The translations under genes were made by a program, and so were the position numbers. A model generated the notes under the pieces. It had not been told where the DNA came from, made no database searches, and saw only the letters and a program-made list of their open reading frames with translations. From Ramlibacter sp. (GTDB lineage Bacteria > Pseudomonadota > Gammaproteobacteria > Burkholderiales > Burkholderiaceae_C): 33,181 bases of DNA. The stretch is from contig JAJTCN010000067.1 in NCBI GenBank assembly GCA_021323335.1, positions 1-33,181 on the forward strand. The letters run 5' to 3'. Shown here piece after piece: positions 15,429-24,425 of this stretch; the first letter of the stretch is position 1, and each line of letters starts with the position of its first letter.

Positions 15429-16288
15429 GAGCCGAAGTGGTCGAAGCCGGCGAAGCGGCGCGCCAGCGGGCGGCCGTCGGCGCCGACGACGCGCAGCCCG
15501 GGCTGCGACTCGATGAGGCCGATGCGCGCGACCGGCGTGCCGGATTGCGCCGCGGCCGCCTGCACCGCGTCGCGCGCCGCTGGCGGCGCGGTGAATGCGA
15601 GCTCGTAGTCATCGCCGCCGGCGAACACGAGGTCCTCGATGCGTTCGCGCTCGGCCGCCCAACCACCGCGCGCGGCGGCGAGCAGGGCGCAGGCGGGTCT
15701 GGCTTCCACCGTCGCTCCGACAGCGGATTTGCGCAGCACGTGGCCGAGGTCCGCCAGCAAGCCGTCGCTGATGTCGATGGCGGAGGTCGCAATGCCACGC
15801 AAGGCCAGCCCCAGCGCGATGCGCGGCTGCGGCATCTCCAGGCGCGCTCGCGCGGCATCGAAGACCTCTTGCGGCAAGGACACGGTGCCGCGGAAAGCCT
15901 CCGCGGTGATGTCGATCGCCAGCGGCCCGCGGGTGGTGTCGCCGCCGACCAGCTCGCAGGCGTGGGCATCCGCCAGCGCCAGCAGGCCGGCGGCAAACGC
16001 GGCGAGCCAGGCCTCGTCCACCCGCGGCAATGCGATGGCCAGGGTGAAGGCCAGCGGTTCGGCGCCGCAGGCCGCGAGGTCGCTCAGGTTGACGGCCAGC
16101 GCCTTGTGGCCCAGGCGCGCGGGATCCACCGTCGACAGGAAATGCCGGCCTTCCAGCAGCAGGTCGGTCGAGACGGCGAGCTGCATGCCGGAGCGCGGCT
16201 GCAGCAGCGCGCAGTCGTCGCCCACGCCCAGCGGACTGCGCCGCGCCGGGCGGGTGAAGTAGCGCGCGATGAGGTCGAATTCGCCCAT
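15425..16288 (-). CDS. thiL: Thiamine-monophosphate kinase with an internal ~35-residue deletion
   Basis: ThiL phosphorylates thiamine monophosphate to the active cofactor thiamine diphosphate. Most signatures are intact: EFDLIARYF, GVGDDCALL, VSTDLLLEGRHF, NLSDLAACGA, LVGGDTTRGPL, SAIDISDGLLADLGH and VFAGGDDYELAF. However, the protein is 287 residues against about 320 for the family. After GPLAIDIT (residue 128) it jumps directly to EAFRGTVSL. It lacks the stretch that normally contains a GFVP-type strand, the RSGA(K/R)PGD turn and the Y-V-T/S-G-x-x-GD segment opening the C-terminal domain. The frame is preserved. Activity is doubtful unless this is a sequence error or the loss is tolerated. 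It overlaps the nuclease gene by 4 bp. Confidence 0.88.
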   Translation of the reverse strand: MGEFDLIARYFTRPARRSPLGVGDDCALLQPRSGMQLAVSTDLLLEGRHFLSTVDPARLGHKALAVNLSDLAACGAEPLAFTLAIALPRVDEAWLAAFAAGLLALADAHACELVGGDTTRGPLAIDITAEAFRGTVSLPQEVFDAARARLEMPQPRIALGLALRGIATSAIDISDGLLADLGHVLRKSAVGATVEARPACALLAAARGGWAAERERIEDLVFAGGDDYELAFTAPPAARDAVQAAAAQSGTPVARIGLIESQPGLRVVGADGRPLARRFAGFDHFGS

Positions 16289-16300
16289 GTCGGCAGCAGC

Positions 16301-17440
16301 TTACCCGCGGCGGCGGAAGCGCTCGGCCCCCTGCCGCACCATCTCGGCCAGCAGCCGCTCGCGGGTCTGCGTCTCGCGCAGCCAGCGGGCGTCGTTGACG
16401 CTGTTCTGCGCCGACTCCCGCAGCGTGTCGACCGCGGCATCGGCGCCGAGCGTGCGGGCGTGCGGCGCCACCTTGTCCAGCGTCTGCAGGATGTGCTCGC
16501 GCAGCGGCAGGTGCTGGCCGCTCTCCGGCTCGACGTACACCGCCTCCAGGCCGAAGCGGCAGGCCTGGAAGCGGTTGTAGGTGTAGACCATGTAGTCGTC
16601 CTCCTGGGGCGCGAAGGGCTGCTCGGCCAGGAACCAGGCCGCCAGCGACTGCACGAAGCCCGCCAGCGCCGCGGCCTTCTCGATGGTGAGCGGCGTGTCG
16701 AACACGCGGATCTCGATCGTGCCGTACTCCGGCTTGGGCCGGATGTCCCAGTAGAAGTCCTTCATGCTCTTGACCACGCCGGTGCGCGTGGTCTTGGCGA
16801 ACCAGTGGCCGAACTCGTCCCAGCTCAGGGTGAACGGCGCGCGGCCCGACATCGGGAAGGCGAACACGGAGTTCAGGCGGGCCGAGTCGAACTGCGTGTC
16901 CTGTCCCTGCACGAAAGGCGAGCTGGCCGACAGCGCGATGAAGTGCGGGATGTAGCGCGACATCCGGTGCAGCATCAGCAGCGCGCTGTCCGCATCGGGG
17001 CAGCCGACGTGCACGTGCTGGCCGAAGATGGTGAACTGCTTGGTGAGGTAGCCGTACAGCTCCGACAGCTGCCGGAAGCGCGGGCGGTCGTAGATGCGCT
17101 GCTCGTGCCATTGCTGGAAGGGGTGCGTGCCGCCCCCCGCGCAGGCGATGTTCAGCTTGTCCGCGCAGCGCACCAGCGCATCCCGCATCTGCGACAGCTG
17201 GCCGAGCACCTCCGAGGCGGAGTGGCAGATGCCGGTGGAGATCTCGATCATGCTCGAGGTCATCTCCGGCACCACGGAGCCGGGCAGCGGGATCCGGGCC
17301 ATCAGCCGCAGCATCTCGTCCGAATACGGCGCCAGGTCGTAGTCGTGCGTGTTGACCAGTTGCAGCTCGAGCTCGACGCCGAGCGACAGCGCGGCCGAGT
17401 GGCCGAAGCGCTCCAGCGTGGGGGCGTCCTGGCTATTCAC
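16301..17440 (-). CDS. YbdK-family carboxylate-amine ligase (glutamate-cysteine ligase type 2)
   Basis: A 379-residue enzyme of the GCS2/YbdK family, which joins a carboxylate to an amine with ATP; some members make gamma-glutamylcysteine weakly. Visible family features are [17 protein letters not shown] (metal/ATP-binding acidic residues), [17 protein letters not shown], the [10 protein letters not shown] loop, [13 protein letters not shown], and [26 protein letters not shown]. The length is typical. The start is GTG, 8 bp inside the antiporter gene; no better start is available. It lies 12 bp upstream of thiL in the same operon. The physiological substrate is not known. Confidence 0.92.
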   Translation of the reverse strand: MNSQDAPTLERFGHSAALSLGVELELQLVNTHDYDLAPYSDEMLRLMARIPLPGSVVPEMTSSMIEISTGICHSASEVLGQLSQMRDALVRCADKLNIACAGGGTHPFQQWHEQRIYDRPRFRQLSELYGYLTKQFTIFGQHVHVGCPDADSALLMLHRMSRYIPHFIALSASSPFVQGQDTQFDSARLNSVFAFPMSGRAPFTLSWDEFGHWFAKTTRTGVVKSMKDFYWDIRPKPEYGTIEIRVFDTPLTIEKAAALAGFVQSLAAWFLAEQPFAPQEDDYMVYTYNRFQACRFGLEAVYVEPESGQHLPLREHILQTLDKVAPHARTLGADAAVDTLRESAQNSVNDARWLRETQTRERLLAEMVRQGAERFRRRG

Positions 17441-18689
17441 GCAGCTCTCCCGGCGCCAGGCCCGGGCCGGGCGCCTCCCAGGGCTTGAGGCTTTCGCCGG
17501 CGCGATAGATCGCGAACGTGGCGATGATCGCGCCGAGGATCTCCATCATCAGGATCGCCGGAAGGGCGATGCTTGCGATGCGTGGCCCGATCGTCATCGA
17601 CGAGGCGACGAACTGCGACACCAGCAGCAGCGCGATGGACGACATCGGCGACATCGCCGCGGCCGTCCACACCGCCTGCCGCAGGCTCGTGCCGCTGCCG
17701 AAGTTGGCCAGGGACACGCCCGCCATCTTGGCCGCGCCGCGGGCGACGACGAACGCCGCCACGAGGCCGGCCACGGCCGGGTTCCATTCCGCCTTCGCCG
17801 CCACCACCGACACCAGCACGAACATCAGCATCGTCAGCAGCGACGACGCGGTGCCCAGCTGGCGGGGCCAGGCCCAGGGCCGCGGATGCAGCTGCTTGAG
17901 CATCAGCCCCCCGATCAGCGCGGCCAGCGGCGCCGAGCCGCCGAAGTGCGCGGCCAGCGCGGTGCCCGCCGCGACCAGGCAGATCAGCAGGATGGAGGTG
18001 TTCTCGCTGGTGGGGCTCATCACCCGCAGGGCGGTGCGCAGCGCCAGCGCCAGCAGCGCGCCGACGATGAAGGACACGCCGAGCACCACCGCCACGGGGT
18101 AGAGCGCGGCGAAGAAGTTGGTTTCCTCGCGGTGCAGCGTGCCGGCGCGGGCGCTGACCAGCGTCAGCGCATAGAAGGTGCTCAGGGTCGAGAGCACCAT
18201 GGCGCGCTCGGTCACCGGCCCGGCCGCCCGCGTGTCGGCGATCACCCGGCTGAGAACCGCCGGCGACGCCGCCATCGCGATCAGCGCCACGCCTTCGGCC
18301 ACGCTGGCCCGGACGTTCAGCCAGCGCATCACGTAGTACACGATGATGGCGGTGAGCAGCGACTCGAGCAGGCTTTGCAGCAGCACCATCGGGTTGTGGC
18401 GGAACCAGCGCAGCGCGATGCGCCCGCCCGACTCGAACAGCACCACCGCCACGCCCAGTTCCAGCAGGAACAGCGTCACGCCCTGCAGTGGCCAGGCGGC
18501 GCCGGAAAAACCCAGCAGCCCGGCCAGCGTGCCCACGATGGAATAGCCGACCACCTTGGGCAGGCCGGTGTGCCGCTGCAGCAGGTGGCCCGCCGCCGCG
18601 GCCAGTGCCAGCAGCAGGGACCATTGCACCGTCGGCAGCCCGGCCGATGGCTTGACCCACTCGGCCCAGATCGCCGTGACCTCACCCAC
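17433..18689 (-). CDS. CPA2-type cation:proton antiporter
   Basis: A 418-residue polytopic protein with about 11-13 hydrophobic helices, recognised as a Na+/H+ exchanger (KefB-like CPA2) transmembrane domain without a TrkA/RCK regulatory domain. Hallmarks are [18 protein letters not shown], the [15 protein letters not shown] helix, and [18 protein letters not shown], where related transporters carry their key Asp/Glu-Ser pair. Near the end there is an [12 protein letters not shown] helix. The start is GTG with GGGAG upstream. It lies 18 bp after apaG and overlaps the ligase gene by 8 bp. Ion specificity (Na+ or K+) cannot be judged. Confidence 0.88.
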   Translation of the reverse strand: MGEVTAIWAEWVKPSAGLPTVQWSLLLALAAAAGHLLQRHTGLPKVVGYSIVGTLAGLLGFSGAAWPLQGVTLFLLELGVAVVLFESGGRIALRWFRHNPMVLLQSLLESLLTAIIVYYVMRWLNVRASVAEGVALIAMAASPAVLSRVIADTRAAGPVTERAMVLSTLSTFYALTLVSARAGTLHREETNFFAALYPVAVVLGVSFIVGALLALALRTALRVMSPTSENTSILLICLVAAGTALAAHFGGSAPLAALIGGLMLKQLHPRPWAWPRQLGTASSLLTMLMFVLVSVVAAKAEWNPAVAGLVAAFVVARGAAKMAGVSLANFGSGTSLRQAVWTAAAMSPMSSIALLLVSQFVASSMTIGPRIASIALPAILMMEILGAIIATFAIYRAGESLKPWEAPGPGLAPGELRE

Positions 18690-18707
18690 CGGCGGCTCCC
18701 GCGGGCA

Positions 18708-19088
18708 TCAATGCAGCACGCGGCGGCTGCCGTCGTTCAGCGCGAACTGGGGGATCTCCACCTCGAACCGTTCGCCGTCCTCGGCCACGCAGAAGTAGCT
18801 GCCCTGCATGGTGCCGCTGGGCGTGCGCAGCCGGCAGCCGCTGGTGTACTCGAAGGACTCGCCGGGCTTGAGCAGCGGCTGCTGGCCGATCACGCCGAGC
18901 CCCTTGACCTCTTCGACCTGGGCCAGTTCGTTGGTGATGATCCAGTGCCGGGAGATCAGCTGGGCCGGCACTTCCCCGGTGTTCCGGATGGTGACGGTGT
19001 ACGCGAAGCTCCACACCCCCTGGTCCGGCGCGGATTGCTCCGGCAGGTAGCGGGGATCGATTTCAACCTCGAATGCATAACGGGACAT
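18708..19088 (-). CDS. apaG: ApaG protein
   Basis: A 126-residue protein of the ApaG/DUF525 family, a fibronectin III-like beta-sandwich linked to divalent cation homeostasis in enterics; its biochemical role remains unclear. Family phrases are [40 protein letters not shown], the [20 protein letters not shown] loop and MQGSYFCV. The length matches the usual 125-127 residues. The start is the Met of [10 protein letters not shown]. It is the first gene of the minus-strand run. A TAGCAT hexamer (complement of 19097-19102) ends 8 nt before the start codon, and the gene is divergent from rpe. Confidence 0.94.
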   Translation of the reverse strand: MSRYAFEVEIDPRYLPEQSAPDQGVWSFAYTVTIRNTGEVPAQLISRHWIITNELAQVEEVKGLGVIGQQPLLKPGESFEYTSGCRLRTPSGTMQGSYFCVAEDGERFEVEIPQFALNDGSRRVLH

Positions 19089-19131
19089 GGTGGCGAATGC
19101 TAACCCCGCCGGGGGCGTCCGCCCGGTGGGC

Positions 19132-19137
19132 GACAAT
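19132..19137 (+). promoter_or_regulatory. Probable -10 element of rpe, 7 nt from the start codon
   Basis: GACAAT ends 7 nt before the rpe ATG at 19145. The intervening GGCGGGC offers at best a very close purine stretch, so translation is probably leaderless or nearly so. It lies 30 bp from the divergent apaG -10 candidate. Confidence 0.45.
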
Positions 19138-19144
19138 GGCGGGC

Positions 19145-19831
19145 ATGAACCCGCGCACTTTTCGCATCGCACCGTCCATCCTGTCCGCGGACTTCGCGCG
19201 CCTGGGGGACGAGGTCCGCGGCGTCATCGCCGCCGGCGCCGACTGGATCCATTTCGACGTGATGGACAACCATTACGTGCCGAACCTCACCTTCGGCCCG
19301 ATGATCTGCTCGGCGCTCAAGCCGCACGCCAAAACGGCGGCCGGCGCCGCGGTGCCGATCGACGTCCACCTGATGGTGCAGCCCGTCGATGCGCTGGCGC
19401 AGGCGTTCGCCGAGGCCGGCGCCGACTACATCAGCTTCCACCCGGACGCTTCGGCGCACGTGCACCGCAGCGTGCAGGCGATCAAGGCGGCGGGCTGCAA
19501 GGCCGGGCTGGTGTTCAACCCGGCGGCATCGCTGGAAGTGCTGGACTGGGTGATCGACGACATCGACCTCGTGCTCATCATGAGCGTCAACCCGGGCTTC
19601 GGCGGCCAGGGCTTCATCGACTCCGCGCTGCGCAAGGTGGAACACGCGCGCAAGCGCATCGACGCGAGCGGGCGCGACATCCGGCTGGAGGTGGACGGCG
19701 GCATCAAGGTGGACAACATCGCACGGGTTGCCGCCGCCGGCGCGGACACCTTCGTGGCCGGCAGCGCGATCTTCGGCAAGCCGGACTACCGCGGCGTCAT
19801 CGACGCCATGCGGGCGCAGCTGCGCAGCTGA
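19145..19831 (+). CDS. rpe: Ribulose-phosphate 3-epimerase
   Basis: A 228-residue TIM barrel that interconverts ribulose-5-phosphate and xylulose-5-phosphate in the pentose phosphate and Calvin pathways. Signatures include [17 protein letters not shown], the metal site [23 protein letters not shown], the [13 protein letters not shown] phosphate loop and [10 protein letters not shown] with the catalytic Asp. The start at 19145 gives the standard [18 protein letters not shown]-terminus; an in-frame ATG at 19136 would lie inside the -10 element. In related genomes rpe, gph and trpE lie together; here catalase and two small genes separate rpe from gph. Confidence 0.97.
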   Translation: MNPRTFRIAPSILSADFARLGDEVRGVIAAGADWIHFDVMDNHYVPNLTFGPMICSALKPHAKTAAGAAVPIDVHLMVQPVDALAQAFAEAGADYISFHPDASAHVHRSVQAIKAAGCKAGLVFNPAASLEVLDWVIDDIDLVLIMSVNPGFGGQGFIDSALRKVEHARKRIDASGRDIRLEVDGGIKVDNIARVAAAGADTFVAGSAIFGKPDYRGVIDAMRAQLRS

Positions 19832-19848
19832 ACGCGCCCTGGTGCGCG

Positions 19849-20118
19849 CTAGGTGCGTCCGGTGCCGCCGGTGCGCACCCGGTGGTAGGTGGCGTCCATC
19901 TCCGCGCCCTTGGTCGTGTCCTTCTTGCCGGCCTCGACGTCGTCGTGCGCGATCTGGCCCATGCGGCGCGCGTCCTCGGTCTCTGCCGCCTGGCTGTCCG
20001 AGGACTCGTCGCGCTCGTTCGGCGTGCGCGCCTTGGGCGCCTGGTCCTCGCCCTGCGCGGTCCGGGTGTTGCCCCGTGACGGGGGCGGCGAATCTCGTTC
20101 TTCCTTCTTTGCGGTCAT
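19849..20118 (-). CDS. Small hydrophilic protein of unknown function
   Basis: An 89-residue, very polar, probably disordered protein. The first third is Lys/Glu/Pro-rich with PPPSRGNTRTAQGEDQAP, the middle reads TPNERDESSDSQAAETEDA, and the C-terminal part is MGQIAHDDVEAGKKDTTKG and DATYHRVR. I recall similar conserved hypothetical proteins in Comamonadaceae, but no function. The start is well supported by AGGAG (complement of 20125-20129) 6 nt upstream. It is convergent with rpe (17 bp between stops) and divergent from the catalase gene across 310 bp. The composition suggests a stress-related hydrophilin-like protein (speculative). Confidence 0.7.
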   Translation of the reverse strand: MTAKKEERDSPPPSRGNTRTAQGEDQAPKARTPNERDESSDSQAAETEDARRMGQIAHDDVEAGKKDTTKGAEMDATYHRVRTGGTGRT

Positions 20119-20428
20119 GCGAATCTCCTGCGCCGATCGTGCGGCGTGGCTGCCGCGCAGCCGGTAGGACGCAGCCGCGCGATCGGGTCGCCCGTGCGCC
20201 AGCCGGATGCCCAAGCGACTGTGGGACACCGCCTACGGCGCATGGCGGCGTTGCCGTACAAACTCGCCCGCTGAAGGGCTACGGTTGCTGCCGTTGAGGC
20301 TTGCTCCAATGCGGGGACGCACCGCGCGCCGAAGGAGAAGTGGACCCTCGCTGGGCATCCGGCTTCCCGACGCCTGCGCCCCTCGCGCCCGATCTTCCCT
20401 TGCCAGCCGGTTACCCCAGGAGTGATAC
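20119..20428. other. 310-bp divergent intergenic region before the catalase gene
   Basis: This gap separates the small hydrophilic gene (minus) from the catalase gene. It holds the Shine-Dalgarno of each: AGGAG at the left edge on the minus strand, and AGGAG at 20418-20422, 6 nt before the catalase ATG. I found no convincing sigma-70 promoter pair, OxyR-like site or terminator. Its base use is less coding-like than its surroundings. Confidence 0.5.
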
Positions 20429-22585
20429 ATGGCCTCTTCCCGCACGGAGGGCTCGCGCAAATCCAAACCCGGCGACGCCGTCGCCAACCGCCAGAAGCAG
20501 CTGGAGTCCTTCACGCAGGGTCCCGAGAGCCTGCTCACCACGAACCAGGGCGTGGTGCTGCCCGACAACCACAATTCGCTCAAGGCCGGCATCCGCGGCC
20601 CCAGCCTGCTGGAAGACTTCATCCTGCGGGAGAAGATCACCCACTTCGGCCACGAGCGCATTCCCGAGCGGGTGGTGTACGCGCGCGGCGCGGCCGCCCA
20701 TGGCTACTTCGAGCTCACGCGGCCGCTGGTGGAGTACACCAAGGCCGACTTCCTGCAGGAGGTGGGCAGCCGCACGCCGGTGTTCGTGCGCTTTTCCAGC
20801 GTGATCGGTTCGCGCGGTTCGGCCGACACGGTGCGCGACGTCCGCGGCTTCGCCGTCAAGTTCTACACGCGCGAAGGCAACTACGACCTGGTCGGCAACA
20901 ACATGCCGGTGTTCTTCATCCAGGACGCCATGAAGTTCCCCGACCTGGTGCACGCCATCAAGCCCGAGCCGCACCACGAGATGCCGCAGGCTTCCAGTGC
21001 CCACGACACCTTCTGGGATTTCGTGTCGCTGATGCCCGAGAGCTCCCACATGCTCATGTGGCTGATGTCGGACCGGGGGATCCCGCGCAGCTATCGCATG
21101 ATGGAAGGCTTCGGCGTCCACACCTTCCGCCTGGTCAATGCGCGCGGGGTCTCCCATTTCGTCAAGTTCCACTGGCGCCCGAAGCTGGGCAAGCACGCGC
21201 TGGCCTGGGACGAGGCGCAGAAGATCGCCGGCAAGGACCCCGACTTCCACCGCCGTGACCTGTGGGACGCGATCGACCGCGGCGACTTCCCCGAATGGGA
21301 GCTCGGCCTGCAGCTGATCGACGAGGACCGCGCCGCCAGGCTCGGCTTCGACCTGCTCGACGCCACCAAGCTGGTGCCCGAGGAACTGGTGCCGATCCTC
21401 CCGGTGGGCCGGCTGGTGCTGAACCGCAATCCCGACAATTACTTCTCCGAGACGGAGCAGGTCGCCTTCAACCCCGGACACCTGGTGCCGGGCATCGACC
21501 TCACCAACGACCCGCTGCTGCAGGGCCGCCTGTTCTCGTACACGGACACGCAGCTGGCGCGGCTCGGCGGACCCAACTACCACGAGCTGCCGATCAACCG
21601 GCCGGTGTGCCCGATGCACAACTTCCAGCGCGGCGGCACGAGCCGGATGACCATCCCGAAGGGCCGGGTGTCGTACGAGCCGAACACGCTCGCCAACGGC
21701 TCGGAGTTCCGTGCCGACGGCGGCGAGCAGGGCTTCCAGAGCCATGCCGAGGCGTTGGAGTCGCCCAAGATCCGCCGCCGCAGCCCGAGCTTCGACGACC
21801 ACTACAGCCAGGCGACGCTGTTCTGGAACAGCCAGAGCAGCTGGGAGAAGGAGCACATCACCGCGGCCTTCCAGTTCGAGCTGTCGCGGGTGGAGACGCC
21901 GGCGATCCGCCAGCGCATCGTGGACAACCTGGCCCACGTGGACGCACGGCTCGCCCGCAAGGTCGCGGAGCCCCTGGGCATCGGGCCACCGGACGCCAGG
22001 TCGGCGGCGGGACGCGCGGGCTATCGGGAGCAGCGTGCCAAGCCGCTGCTGGAGAGCGCGCCGTCGCTCAGCATGGAATCGCCGGGCGGTCCCATCCACA
22101 CCCGGCGGGTGGCGGTGGTGATGGCGGCCGGCGTGGAACTGGGGGCCTACAAGGTGATCCAGCAGGCGCTGGCGGATGTCGGCGCCACCACGCGGGTGGT
22201 GGCGGCCCACCTCGGAGTCGTCAATTCCTCTTCGGGCCAGCAGGTGCCCGTCGACCACACCTTCCAGACCATGTCTTCCGTGATGTTCGACGCGGTGCTG
22301 GTGCCCGGCGGCGCGACGAGCGCCCAGGCGTTGCTGAAGGACGGCGATGCCGTGCACTTCGTGCTGGAAGCGTACAAGCACTGCAAGCCGCTGTGCCTGA
22401 TCGGCGAGTCCGCGGAGATCCTGCGCAACGCCGGACTGGCCGGGCCGGACGGGCCGCCCCCGGCCGGGGTGTTGATCGGAACCAACGAACCCACGACCCG
22501 GCTGCAGATGGCGCAGGACTTCATCGCCGCCATCGCCAGGCACCGGCACTGGGGCCGCCCGCTGGTGGAGCAGGTTCCTGCCTGA
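20429..22585 (+). CDS. katE: Large-subunit (HPII-type, clade 2) catalase with distal His replaced by Tyr
   Basis: A 718-residue catalase with the C-terminal flavodoxin-like domain of HPII. Such enzymes convert hydrogen peroxide to water and oxygen in the cytoplasm. Residues 40-560 are the haem core: [38 protein letters not shown], the distal Asn loop [14 protein letters not shown] (157-158) and the proximal haem ligand Tyr371 in RLFSYTDTQ. The C-terminal domain begins near 555 ([14 protein letters not shown]). The essential distal histidine of the IPERVVHARG signature is Tyr84 here (codon TAC at 20678-20680). That is one base from CAC and should abolish or change peroxide chemistry. The HPII residue His392, which is cross-linked to the proximal Tyr, is Asn348. 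A good AGGAG sets the start. Confidence 0.94.
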   Translation: MASSRTEGSRKSKPGDAVANRQKQLESFTQGPESLLTTNQGVVLPDNHNSLKAGIRGPSLLEDFILREKITHFGHERIPERVVYARGAAAHGYFELTRPLVEYTKADFLQEVGSRTPVFVRFSSVIGSRGSADTVRDVRGFAVKFYTREGNYDLVGNNMPVFFIQDAMKFPDLVHAIKPEPHHEMPQASSAHDTFWDFVSLMPESSHMLMWLMSDRGIPRSYRMMEGFGVHTFRLVNARGVSHFVKFHWRPKLGKHALAWDEAQKIAGKDPDFHRRDLWDAIDRGDFPEWELGLQLIDEDRAARLGFDLLDATKLVPEELVPILPVGRLVLNRNPDNYFSETEQVAFNPGHLVPGIDLTNDPLLQGRLFSYTDTQLARLGGPNYHELPINRPVCPMHNFQRGGTSRMTIPKGRVSYEPNTLANGSEFRADGGEQGFQSHAEALESPKIRRRSPSFDDHYSQATLFWNSQSSWEKEHITAAFQFELSRVETPAIRQRIVDNLAHVDARLARKVAEPLGIGPPDARSAAGRAGYREQRAKPLLESAPSLSMESPGGPIHTRRVAVVMAAGVELGAYKVIQQALADVGATTRVVAAHLGVVNSSSGQQVPVDHTFQTMSSVMFDAVLVPGGATSAQALLKDGDAVHFVLEAYKHCKPLCLIGESAEILRNAGLAGPDGPPPAGVLIGTNEPTTRLQMAQDFIAAIARHRHWGRPLVEQVPA

Positions 22586-22714
22586 TCCGCGCGACTTCCT
22601 GTAGTCCGACTCCTACACGGCAATGTCAGGTGATCTGACTGTGTCGGTGCGCGGCTGACGGCTCAATGAGCGCATGGCCGGGGGATCCGGCCGCAGTACG
22701 CCAGGAGATTGAGC

Positions 22715-22951
22715 ATGGGATCCAGCAGCAACCAGGACAAGCAGGCCATCCAAAGCCGCATCCTCAGCATCGGGCGGGGCTTTGCCGTCGTGGATCCCGA
22801 GCGGCGTCGCGAGATCGATTTCGACTACGTCCGCGCCGCCCGGCGTGACGAGTCCCCGCAGTTGCGCGCCCGCCGCGCCGCGCCGGTCGCCTGGCTGTCC
22901 GCGCTGCGCGACCCCGCCGATGAAGGCGGCAGCGTTCGCCGCAGCCGCTGA
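22715..22951 (+). CDS. Small hypothetical protein, 78 residues
   Basis: Not recognised. The start is supported by AGGAG at 22703-22707, 7 nt before the ATG. The protein is basic and polar: SSSNQDKQAIQSRILSIGRG at the N-terminus, then FAVVDPERRREIDFDYVRAA, and an Arg-rich C-terminus ending RRSR. The middle could form a small beta-alpha unit. No signal peptide, cysteines or membrane segment are present. It follows katE by 129 bp and is closed by a strong intrinsic terminator, so it is probably a single-gene unit. Confidence 0.68.
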   Translation: MGSSSNQDKQAIQSRILSIGRGFAVVDPERRREIDFDYVRAARRDESPQLRARRAAPVAWLSALRDPADEGGSVRRSR

Positions 22952-22966
22952 GCGTCCCCGCCCCGG

Positions 22967-22990
22967 AGCCAGGCTTCGGCCTGGCTTTTT
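22967..22990 (+). terminator. Intrinsic terminator with UUCG tetraloop
   Basis: AGCCAGGC (22967-22974) and GCCTGGCT (22979-22986) form a perfect 8-bp stem closed by a TTCG loop and followed by Ts to 22990. It ends the 78-residue gene and insulates gph, whose -10 candidate begins 12 nt later. Confidence 0.92.
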
Positions 22991-23001
22991 GTCGGCCCGG
23001 C

Positions 23002-23007
23002 TATGCT
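23002..23007 (+). promoter_or_regulatory. Probable -10 element of gph
   Basis: TATGCT (four of six consensus positions) ends 6 nt before the ATG at 23014, directly after the upstream terminator. The intervening CGGGCG is too close and too GC-rich for a normal ribosome site. Confidence 0.4.
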
Positions 23008-23013
23008 CGGGCG

Positions 23014-23688
23014 ATGCGTTCCGCTTCCCTGCCGCTGCGCGCGGCGATCATCGACCTCGACGGCACCCTGGTCGACACCCTCGGCGATTTCACGCAGGCG
23101 TTGAACGCCATGCTGCAGGTGCTGCAACTTCCGGCGGTGGAGGCGCGCGTGGTCGAGCGCCACATCGGCAAGGGCTCCGAGCACCTGATCGCACGCGTCC
23201 TGCAGCACGTGGGCGCCCCGGAGTCCCTGTATCCACAGGCCTGGGATGCCTACCAGGCCGCCTACCGCGAGCTCAATGGCCGCTGGTCGTCGGTGTATCC
23301 CGGCGTGGAGCAAGGCATTGCCGCCTTGCGCGCCGCCGGCTTGCGACTGGCCTGCCTGACCAACAAGCCCGGGGAATTCGCCCGGGGGCTGCTGGCGGCG
23401 AAGGGCCTGGCGGGCCACTTCGACCAGGTGTTCGGCGGCGACGCCTTCGAGCGCAAGAAGCCGGACCCGCTGCCCCTGCTCAAGACCTGCGAGGCGCTGG
23501 GCACGCCGCCCGCCGCCACGCTGATGGTGGGCGACTCGCGCAACGACGCCGCGGCGGCGCGCGCCGCCGGCTGCCCGGTGGTGCTGGTGACCTACGGCTA
23601 CAACCACGGCGAGCCGGTGCGCGGCGTGGTGGACGCCGACGGCTACCTCGACTCGCTGGCCGAACTCGGCGACTGGCTGGCGCGCTGA
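23014..23688 (+). CDS. gph: Phosphoglycolate phosphatase (HAD superfamily)
   Basis: A 224-residue HAD hydrolase that dephosphorylates 2-phosphoglycolate, formed by Rubisco oxygenation or DNA repair. HAD motif I is IIDLDGTLVDT (Asp nucleophile at residue 14), motif II is LACLTNKP, motif III includes RKKPDPLPLL and motif IV is MVGDSRNDAAAARAAG. The alpha-helical cap lies between residues about 22 and 90. The length and the conserved position before trpE support gph over generic HAD members, although the promiscuity of the family leaves some doubt. It is convergent with the next gene (3 bp between stops), so here gph cannot be co-transcribed with trpE without crossing an antisense gene. Confidence 0.88.
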   Translation: MRSASLPLRAAIIDLDGTLVDTLGDFTQALNAMLQVLQLPAVEARVVERHIGKGSEHLIARVLQHVGAPESLYPQAWDAYQAAYRELNGRWSSVYPGVEQGIAALRAAGLRLACLTNKPGEFARGLLAAKGLAGHFDQVFGGDAFERKKPDPLPLLKTCEALGTPPAATLMVGDSRNDAAAARAAGCPVVLVTYGYNHGEPVRGVVDADGYLDSLAELGDWLAR

Positions 23689-23691
23689 GGA

Positions 23692-24282
23692 TCAGGCCGG
23701 CTTGCCGAGCAGGCTCTCCTTGAGCCGCCAGTCGGCCGGCGCCGGGCCGAGCCAGATGCGCAGCAGCGCGTTGAAGAATTCCGGCTCCCGGAACGGCTCG
23801 CCTTGCTGGACGCCGCGCACGTAGACGATGGTGCCGGTGCCGGGCACCCAGTCCAGGCTGAACTGCTCGCCCTGCTTGAGCTTCTTGTGGTCGGTGAAGA
23901 TCTGGCTCATGCGCATCAGGCCGGGGATCAGGCGCGACATCGCGGCCCGTTCCATGTTGTCCTCCACCCCGCGCACGAACAGCTTGCCCAGCTCGCTGGC
24001 ATCGATGTCGCGCAGCATGACGACCGACATGCGCTTGGCGCCGGGCAGGGCCAGCGCCTCTTCGGTGGTGGCGGACTTCTTGCCGAGGTAGAGGCCGGCG
24101 GTATAGACCTTGAACGGCCCCTTGTAGCGGGTTCCCGCGCCGTTCAATTGCAGCTGGCTGCCGGCGATCTGGGCTGTCTCTTCGTACCTGACTCCGGAAA
24201 CGCTGACCTGCGCGGTGGCAGCGAAAGGGACGGCGAGCATGGCGGCCAGCAGGGCGGCTTGCAACGAGCGAGGGATGTTCAT
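23692..24282 (-). CDS. Chalcone-isomerase-like periplasmic protein
   Basis: A 196-residue exported protein with a signal peptide (MNIPRSLQAALLAAMLAVPF, cut after ATA or AQ). The rest matches the bacterial chalcone isomerase-like family: VSGVRYEETAQIAGSQLQLNGAG, YKGPFKVYTAGLYL, the MSVVMLRDIDASELGKLF strand-helix and VPGTGTIVYVRG. The bacterial members are not known to act on chalcones and have no firmly assigned function. A GGAGG ribosome site 5 nt upstream sets the start. It lies convergent with gph and divergent from the trp leader. Confidence 0.85.
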   Translation of the reverse strand: MNIPRSLQAALLAAMLAVPFAATAQVSVSGVRYEETAQIAGSQLQLNGAGTRYKGPFKVYTAGLYLGKKSATTEEALALPGAKRMSVVMLRDIDASELGKLFVRGVEDNMERAAMSRLIPGLMRMSQIFTDHKKLKQGEQFSLDWVPGTGTIVYVRGVQQGEPFREPEFFNALLRIWLGPAPADWRLKESLLGKPA

Positions 24283-24386
24283 GGGTGCCTCCGAAAAAAC
24301 AGAACGTTCGTGCTTTTTACAAATTGTCGCAGATCAGCCGGGCCGTGCAACAGGGGTTTTCTTGGAGAACCGTGGCGCTTTTGCGA

Positions 24387-24419
24387 TTGACGGGGGCGCC
24401 GAAATCCGTTTGCTACACT
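24387..24419 (+). promoter_or_regulatory. Promoter region of the trp leader
   Basis: TACACT (24414-24419) is a -10 candidate ending 6 nt before the leader ATG at 24426. TTGACG (24387-24392) is the best -35 hexamer, but the spacing is 21 bp instead of 16-18, so the pairing is uncertain. No TrpR operator is recognised. Confidence 0.45.
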
Positions 24420-24425
24420 GTCCGC

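Noticed and set aside
17437-18660. A second ~400-codon minus-strand frame overlapping the antiporter gene.
   Set aside because: Its translation is Arg/Gly/Ala-rich with no hydrophobic helices. The other frame gives a clean multi-helix CPA2 protein.
22676-22692. GGCCGG/CCGGCC hairpin after katE as a terminator.
   Set aside because: The stem is only 6 bp with a 5-nt loop and has no T-run; it lies just before the ribosome site of the next small gene.
24387-24419. TTGACG and TACACT as a standard -35/-10 pair for trpL.
   Set aside because: The spacing is 21 bp, outside the usual 16-18, so only the -10 is kept as a reasonable candidate.
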